From the NCBI RefSeq assembly GCF_949987515.2, contig NC_082688.1, forward strand, positions 72,730,731 through 72,794,730: 64,000 bases of DNA. The letters are read 5' to 3'. The notes under the pieces were generated by a model, which worked only from the letters and a program-made list of their open reading frames with translations, ran no database searches and was not told the DNA's origin. The DNA is from Delphinus delphis (lineage: Eukaryota; Chordata; Mammalia; Artiodactyla; Delphinidae). Positions within the stretch are counted from its first letter, which is position 1. Each line of letters starts with the position of its first letter. Positions 58,336-64,000 of the stretch are shown here, one piece after another. The position numbers were made by a program, and so were the translations under genes.

Positions 58336-59087
58336 AAATGGTATCAAATACTATGCTCAAATAGATAAGAATGACATCATGATGATATATGGAAGAACGA
58401 TGCTAAAATAAATTCCTGTTGTATGGTTAAGACTGAATACTGCTCTGGTTCCACAACGAGGAATTTGATCCTATTGTCTACTACTTCCTTTATCTATCAA
58501 TTGTACCTCCATGCTAGTATAAACAAAACTTGGAACTAAATTCATTTTTAAAACCATTTTATTTGTATTTTGGCTGAGCCAGCATTTCTGTATCATAATT
58601 TGGGAGGAGTCTGTAAGTTTAAAAAAAGGGTCTCAGGTATAGATTGCCCCTGCTATAAGGCACTGTTCTTCAGAGTTATTCCCCATTCTTCCTTCTTTGT
58701 AAAGGGCAAATTCCTAGACCTCATCACAGTCAAGCTGAATCAAAATTTCTAGTCCACCGGATGGTGACTGTCTGCAGGTCTACCCATTTAGATGGCCCCT
58801 CTTAGCATTAACTGAAAGAATATTTTTCACTTGGGCATTTTTAAAGATGACAAGAAAATTTATTTAAAAAAAGGGAACTCAAACCATGGAACAAGTAAAT
58901 TATTTATATAGTTGGTTAAGCCTAAGTATGTGGCAGCAACTGTAAATAATGTGGATTTAATGTTATGGTAACAATTTAGAGAAAACTGGCTTTGGTAGTT
59001 CCTGTAATCTTTTATGTTTTTGGATTTGCCTGATTCCTTGATGTGCTTCTTTATTTCACAGTGATCCACACAGATTTCTATTGCATT
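58336..59087. other. No recognised gene or repeat
   Basis: Unique-looking. No gene. Confidence 0.35.
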
Positions 59088-59170
59088 GGTATTTAATTCA
59101 TTAATTCACCCAACAAATATTTGATCCAGGCATTCAGTGGGCTAGGTCATGGTCACTTTTTTGTATCAGA
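59088..59170 (-). mobile_element. L2 terminus, antisense
   Basis: 'ttaattcacccaacaaatat' and 'aggcattcagtgggctaggt' are the antisense L2 3' end; the match soon fades. Confidence 0.55.
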
Positions 59171-59614
59171 AATAAAGTACTAATTATACAGAGTCATCCT
59201 GTCTGTTTGCAGTTGTCAAATATTCCATTTTTGAAGCCCAGAACTTTTTGATCTGACATACACTGTTTCATCTCGAGTTTGTTTTTCTCTGGCTGTTTCT
59301 CTACCAGTTTGCTATTGTATAAACCTGTGTCTTTGCAGGAGCTGCTAAATTCACGGCTCTTTTCAAATGCAGAAGTGCCTAGTATATGCATTTTGAAAAT
59401 GTTTTCAAAGGATTCCTGCAAGATACCTCTTTAAAAGGTGTCTATACAGTTGTACTATAGGGAGTTTTATAGCAATACCTGATTCTTAGGTACAAGAAAT
59501 GTTATATTCCAAGTTGTATGTTTTCTTGAAAATAACTTTTCATTTCATAGAATACCTTGCTCTTGTGTTTTTTTTCCTACTATCAAAATTATGGTGAGTT
59601 CTTTTGAAACTTTT
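59171..59614. other. No recognised gene or repeat
   Basis: No feature seen. Confidence 0.35.
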
Positions 59615-59700
59615 CTGTTAGTGTTTTAATCCCTATGTGCCTAGCACATAGTAGGCACTCAGAAATATTAGTTGTGTGATAGAATGAATGAATTAGTAAA
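59615..59700 (+). mobile_element. L2 terminus, sense
   Basis: 'tgcctagcacatagtaggca' and 'ctcagaaatattagttgtgt' followed by 'gaatgaatgaatta' are the L2 3' tail. Confidence 0.8.
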
Positions 59701-60599
59701 TAAAACAATCCCAAATCTATGACAGTAGCTATCTTTTGTAAGAAAATTCTGCTTTTCCAAAGCTTTGTTGATTATTACCTATGTTCCCAGAGAAAGGGAC
59801 TACATAAAATATTTTATGCTTCCATCTAGAGTTTTCAAAATTGAGCATGTTTTGTAATGCAAAATAAGGGAAAATACAATGAAAATAAGCATATGGAACT
59901 CTTGCAAATGCAGACCCTTGGAGTGTTGTTAAATCTCCGTCTCACTAGCTGTTTAGATTCTAGAATAAAAAAAAATATTCTTTGACTTTCTCTTGAAAAC
60001 TGAATGGCCACCTCTGTAACCTTTGGGTTTTAACATAGTTAGAATTGATTGTTCCTGATCTTTATTGATGCCTCCTCTAGTTTTGTTTGTTTTCATTTTC
60101 CAGAGTCCCAGTGTCCTGCCACAACTATTTCTGTATACCATCTCTGCTCCTGCCCTGTTCATTGCTAGTATTTTCTTTAGTCAGATCATACGTTTCCTGT
60201 GCTCTTGAATCTTCCTTTGTCCTTGAACCTGGGCTGGAGAGAACACTGTAAATGCTAATGCATTCAAAGTTGTCGTCTTGGCTTTCCTTGAATCTTTCCC
60301 CTTGCTTTCTCCCTGCTGGCACTGTCTCTGTGAGAGTAGCTTACATTCCTGGAGGTCAAAGTTCTTTGACTTTGGCTGCTCCTTTCTCAGAGGTAGGAAA
60401 ACAGTGATCATTTCTATAGATTTTTCCTTTCTGTCCACAACTAAAATCACTACTCAAGCTCTCCCTGCATACAAGGTTGTCTTACCTCTGAGATTTATAT
60501 TTTGGCATCTGAAAGTCTGTAGACATTATCTTTCTTCATCATTTCACAGTTGAACAAACGGAGTTAAAGTCTGGTTAAATGTGGTGCATTGAAAGCATG
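59701..60599. other. No recognised gene or repeat
   Basis: GC a little higher around 60.1-60.4 kb. Open frames on both strands (60450-60181 minus, 60278-60553 plus) overlap each other, and neither has a recognised domain. Confidence 0.35.
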
Positions 60600-62345
60600 C
60601 ACTACCGTCTGAAACCCAACTAAGATAACAGAAAGGAATAAGAGGGGTGAAAATCTACAGGAGTGAAAACAACAGTCGCTGATATATGACATCAACATTC
60701 AGGTGGAAAGCAGGTGGATGAGAAATGAATGATTTGGCAGAGCAGACATGGAACCCTAGGTATCTATAGAGAAGGATACCAGAGAGGAGAAGGTCACTTT
60801 GTCCCCACTGGATCTTGGAAAGTCCCACAGATTCTAAGGGATTAGAGGCACCGGGTTCTGTGAAAGGTGAAATTTGGGGGAGACAAAATCAAGCACATCG
60901 GGTTTTTTTGTAAAAGAAGCATTTGGAAACATCAGATGACCTCTCATTTCTAACAGTCAGGCAGGTACTTCTTTCCCAGCTGTGAAGGACCAATTATGTC
61001 TTATTTTCCAGAGAAACTGACTTGGAAGGGATTTTTGAATCAGGGATCCTAGGCAGAGTAGAGGTGGGATGAACTTCCTTCCTGAAAACAGGGGGCTTAA
61101 GTAAATATCTGTATGTCTAACGATGAGAATGTCCATCTCTTTCCTTGGAGACTCCTATAGTAGAAGCATTGTGATTGCCAGAATCAAACATTTGAGAATC
61201 TCTTTATAATAATTTGGCTTGAAACTCTACTAACTTATAGGGCAGCCCATGAATTCATGAGCCCAGCCCATATGCAGAGTTTTAGATTAGTTTTTAAATT
61301 TCTCACTCTATCGTGAACAGTTGAGGACCACTAGAAATTTGGGTAAAAATGTCAACGTGAGAGAAGGAGACACAAACAAATAAAAATCAGTGAAAACAGA
61401 GTCCTTGCAGAGAATGGAAGAATGCATCATGAAACTGTAATATTCTCAGTGAGATAAGAGAAAGTGATGTAATCATCAAACAGAAACAGTATTATATAAA
61501 TCAAAGAAACAATCAGGGAATGAGGAAGAGTTCTTTAAAATTAAAAATACAATAGTTAAAAATTGAAGCATTAAAAGAAAATGATGTAATTTTGACAGTA
61601 GAAAACAAAAGAGATAAAGTTCAATATTCAGTTAATAGGAGGTTCATAAAAAAGAAAGAGGAGCAAGGAATCAGATGATGATAAATATCAAAGAAATAAG
61701 AGAGGACTTTTTTAGGAAGGGAAGGATATGAGTTCCTAGAATGAAAGGGCCCATGAAGCACTCAGCAAAGTGGTTGAGAAAACACTCCAAGGCAATACCA
61801 CATGTCCAAATGTCAGAAATAAAGAGAAGGATCTAGATCTCTTAGAAAAATGGCTTGTGCGTGATGGCTCATAATTAGACTGTCATAGGACTTCTCAATA
61901 GCAAGACTGGAAGCCGATTCTTTAAAACTTTGGAATAAAGCATTTTCCATGCATAGTTCTGTATGCAGCCAAGCTTTCAATCAATCTGAGGATAGAAGAA
62001 AGACATTTCCAGACATACATGATTATCAAAATTTACTTTCCATGTATCTTGTATTAGAAAACTTCTGAAGATAAGATCTCCCACAGGTGGCGAGCGAGCA
62101 ATAACAACAGATCAGATTGAGAAAAAAGGAATTTTTGATGCATATATGAATGAGGAAATCCCAGGAAGAGAGGTATGCAGCTCACACAGAGAGGAATCAG
62201 TCCAGTATAGCAGACAGAGTGTATTGGGAAGGAGAACTCCTGGGAAACAAAAGAATTGAAAGAATTTATGTTGGTGGAATATAGTATTATGGAGAGCTTT
62301 TACAGTTCTGTTAAAGGAATTGGGAATGATTATTGATAGACACAT
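60600..62345 (+). mobile_element. HAL1/L1ME-type LINE, sense
   Basis: A-rich sense LINE without a recognisable ORF2. The 3' part is collinear with 11441-12110: 'tagaatgaaagggcccatga', 'aggacttctcaatagcaaga', 'tatgcagccaagctttcaat', 'agaaagacatttccagacat' and 'aaggaattgggaatgattat'. The absence of reverse-transcriptase sequence between the upstream A-rich region and this 3' end fits HAL1, which carries only ORF1. Confidence 0.65.
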
Positions 62346-63430
62346 GGAAAAATGAAGGACTTAAATAAACCAGCCACCTTTAATGTCACCCTCTCTTGCT
62401 CTCTCCATTCATTCCTACAGTGAAAATTGGTATCAGCCTATATGACTCAGTTCAGTGTCCAGCAGGGGATCTCGATTCATGCATCTGGTTATAATCGCTT
62501 TTTTTCCTTCTGAAGACTTCGTCTCTGTTTGGTATTTAGCCCAGATTTTTGCATCTACCAAATTGTTACAGTGTTTTTATTGCATAAAGCATTCATTCAT
62601 TTTATTAAGTAGTCATTTGTTTAGACTATCACAAAGCAGTAGTGCTGTAACATCATTTCCTCTACCCCACATCCCTCACATTTGAAGGATACGTGCTTAC
62701 TGAAAACAGGGAGTCGGTCTTTAGAGTATCTGTTTTTAAAAATGCAGGATACCTCATGTTTAAAAAATATTAGGTGCTTATAGTTCTGAGTTACTTGTCA
62801 GTTTTGCTAAAGCAAATTAATTAGTCAGCAAGACCCTGAGAATTCATCCTCTTACCTTCTGGCAGGATTGTACTTAGACATTCTAGACAAATTAAAATCT
62901 GCTTTTGCAAGAAAATTTATTCTTTCCTACCTGACCCATCCTAACACTTAACAATTCTCTACTGCTAAGAATTTCTTCTTTTATGTCTCAGTTAAATCCC
63001 TTGAATTGCTATTTAAGTCCTTTTTTTTTTTGGTGATTTGCTACACCAGCTGGCCAGTGGGCTTGGGCTCTCTCTCTCTCTCTCTCTCTTTCTGGTCTAG
63101 GTTGGTTCAAATTGAGGGTGAAAACAAACTTTTTTCTTAACATAGCATGGTATCTTGAAAACAAAGTAAGGGACTATAGTTTGAAAGCTAACTTCAGGTA
63201 ACTTACAAATTTAGTCAGTTATTGTCTTCTGATGTGGAAATTCTGCAGCATAATGGCCCATTGAATCTTGTAAACATGAAGAGAGTTTGATTATTTACTG
63301 ACCTTGAAAGTCTTACTAATTTAGCCTTCTACCTTTTGGAATAGACTGCTTTCCTAGAAATTTCTATTTTGGCTCATTGCCATGGCTGTGGGACTATATT
63401 ATTAACCATCCAAACTATAAGTTTAATGCT
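62346..63430. other. No recognised gene or repeat; contains a TC tract
   Basis: Unique-looking sequence. (TC)n at 63069-63092. Confidence 0.35.
63069..63092. repeat. (TC)n microsatellite
   Basis: About 11 uninterrupted TC units. Confidence 0.93.
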
Positions 63431-63440
63431 ACATTAATTT

Positions 63441-63642
63441 TTTTTTTTTTGCGGTACGCAGGCCTCTTACTGTTGTGGCCTCTTGCATTGCGGAGCACAG
63501 GCTACAGACGCGCAGGCTCAGTGGCCATGGCTCACGGGCCCAGCCACTCTGCGGCATGTGGGGTCTTCCCGGACTGGGGCACGAACCCATGTCCCCTGCA
63601 TCAGCAGGCGGACCCTCAACCACTGCGCCACCAGGGAAGCCC
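63441..63642 (-). mobile_element. CHR-2-type cetacean SINE
   Basis: Minus-strand copy with head gggcttccctggtggcgcag and short T-run (plus-strand 63438-63450). Flanks 'ctacattaattt' (63429-63440) and 'ctacatgatttt' (63643-63654) are a target-site duplication with two differences. Confidence 0.96.
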
Positions 63643-63654
63643 CTACATGATTTT

Positions 63655-64000
63655 TTAAATAACCGATGTTTACTGTTGATTTCTTTCCTATCTTATATAA
63701 TGATAAAAAATAACATATTTAGGGACCCTTATAAAATCTTACTTATTAGAAACAAATGGTTAGATCTTAAACCTAGGTTCTTGTAGAAAATATATCATAA
63801 AATACTTCTATTACACAAATATTAAATACCTCTGTGTAATACAAGAAATTTATGAAATGTAGATAATATATATTTACCCTATATATTAAATAATAATACA
63901 CTTTTGTTAATATGTTAGTATCCAGGCATAAGTTCGCTGCTCCTAGGGGCTGATACTAGTAGAAGGCTGCTGAGAAGAAATCTTCCAAGAGAGATATATA
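63655..64000. other. No recognised gene or repeat
   Basis: AT-rich sequence running off the window end. Nothing recognised. Confidence 0.35.

Noticed and set aside
1..64000. CRISPR array, prophage, operon or other prokaryotic system
   Set aside because: The repeats are mammalian transposons and microsatellites. There are no regularly spaced direct repeats with unique spacers and no dense gene arrangement.

Overview
The window looks like nuclear DNA of a whale or dolphin (Cetacea, probably a toothed whale). The evidence is a set of tRNA-derived SINEs of the cetartiodactyl/cetacean CHR type. Their head begins GGCTTCCCTGGTGGCGCAG and their body ends in ...GCGGTACGCGGGCC plus a poly-T/poly-A tract. 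Older mammal-wide repeats (MIR, L2, L1M, HAL1-like, Tigger, MER5-type hAT) lie around them. The sequence is AT-rich, has no CpG island, and shows no protein-coding gene that I can support. It is either intergenic or inside a very long intron. Nothing bacterial, viral or CRISPR-like is present.

Layout: 1-3.4 kb holds L2 fragments and an antisense L1M-type 3' end broken by an AT-rich expansion. 5.5-12.1 kb is mostly a very old, sense-oriented L1M/HAL1-like element. It is followed by a younger 5'-truncated L1 (12.18-13.43 kb) ending in poly-A. 13.6-16.6 kb is L2 and MIR with a CA/CATA microsatellite. 17.2-18.7 kb has an unusual patchwork of local duplications inside a MIR. 18.8-23 kb is an L1 graveyard, mostly antisense, with a nested Tigger DNA transposon and a perfect palindrome. 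23.4-24.2 kb holds an L1 stub and two MIRs. 24.9-30.9 kb is repeat-poor apart from one SINE and two MIRs. 30.9-32.9 kb is a nested L2/SINE/L1 stack with clear target-site duplications. 34-36.5 kb is antisense L1 with two microsatellites. 36.5-40.9 kb is repeat-poor. 41-45 kb holds scattered L1, L2 and MIR. 46.3-47.0 kb is a possible decayed retrocopy on the minus strand. 47.5-49.9 kb is a SINE plus three L1 pieces. 51.5-59.7 kb holds MIR, L2, two hAT elements and two close SINEs. 60.6-62.3 kb is a HAL1-like element. 63.44-63.64 kb is a last SINE.

The genes do not work together in any sense, because all coding-like content belongs to dead transposons. The most interesting signals are structural. 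One is a 168-bp chimeric insertion built from two neighbouring sources and bounded by a 7-bp repeat. Others are several perfect short palindromes, a tetranucleotide microsatellite that flips strand, and the retrocopy-like segment. I did not find a new biological system. Repeat family names come from memory of consensus sequences and need a RepeatMasker run for exact subfamily and edges; old-repeat boundaries are accurate to roughly 20-60 bp.
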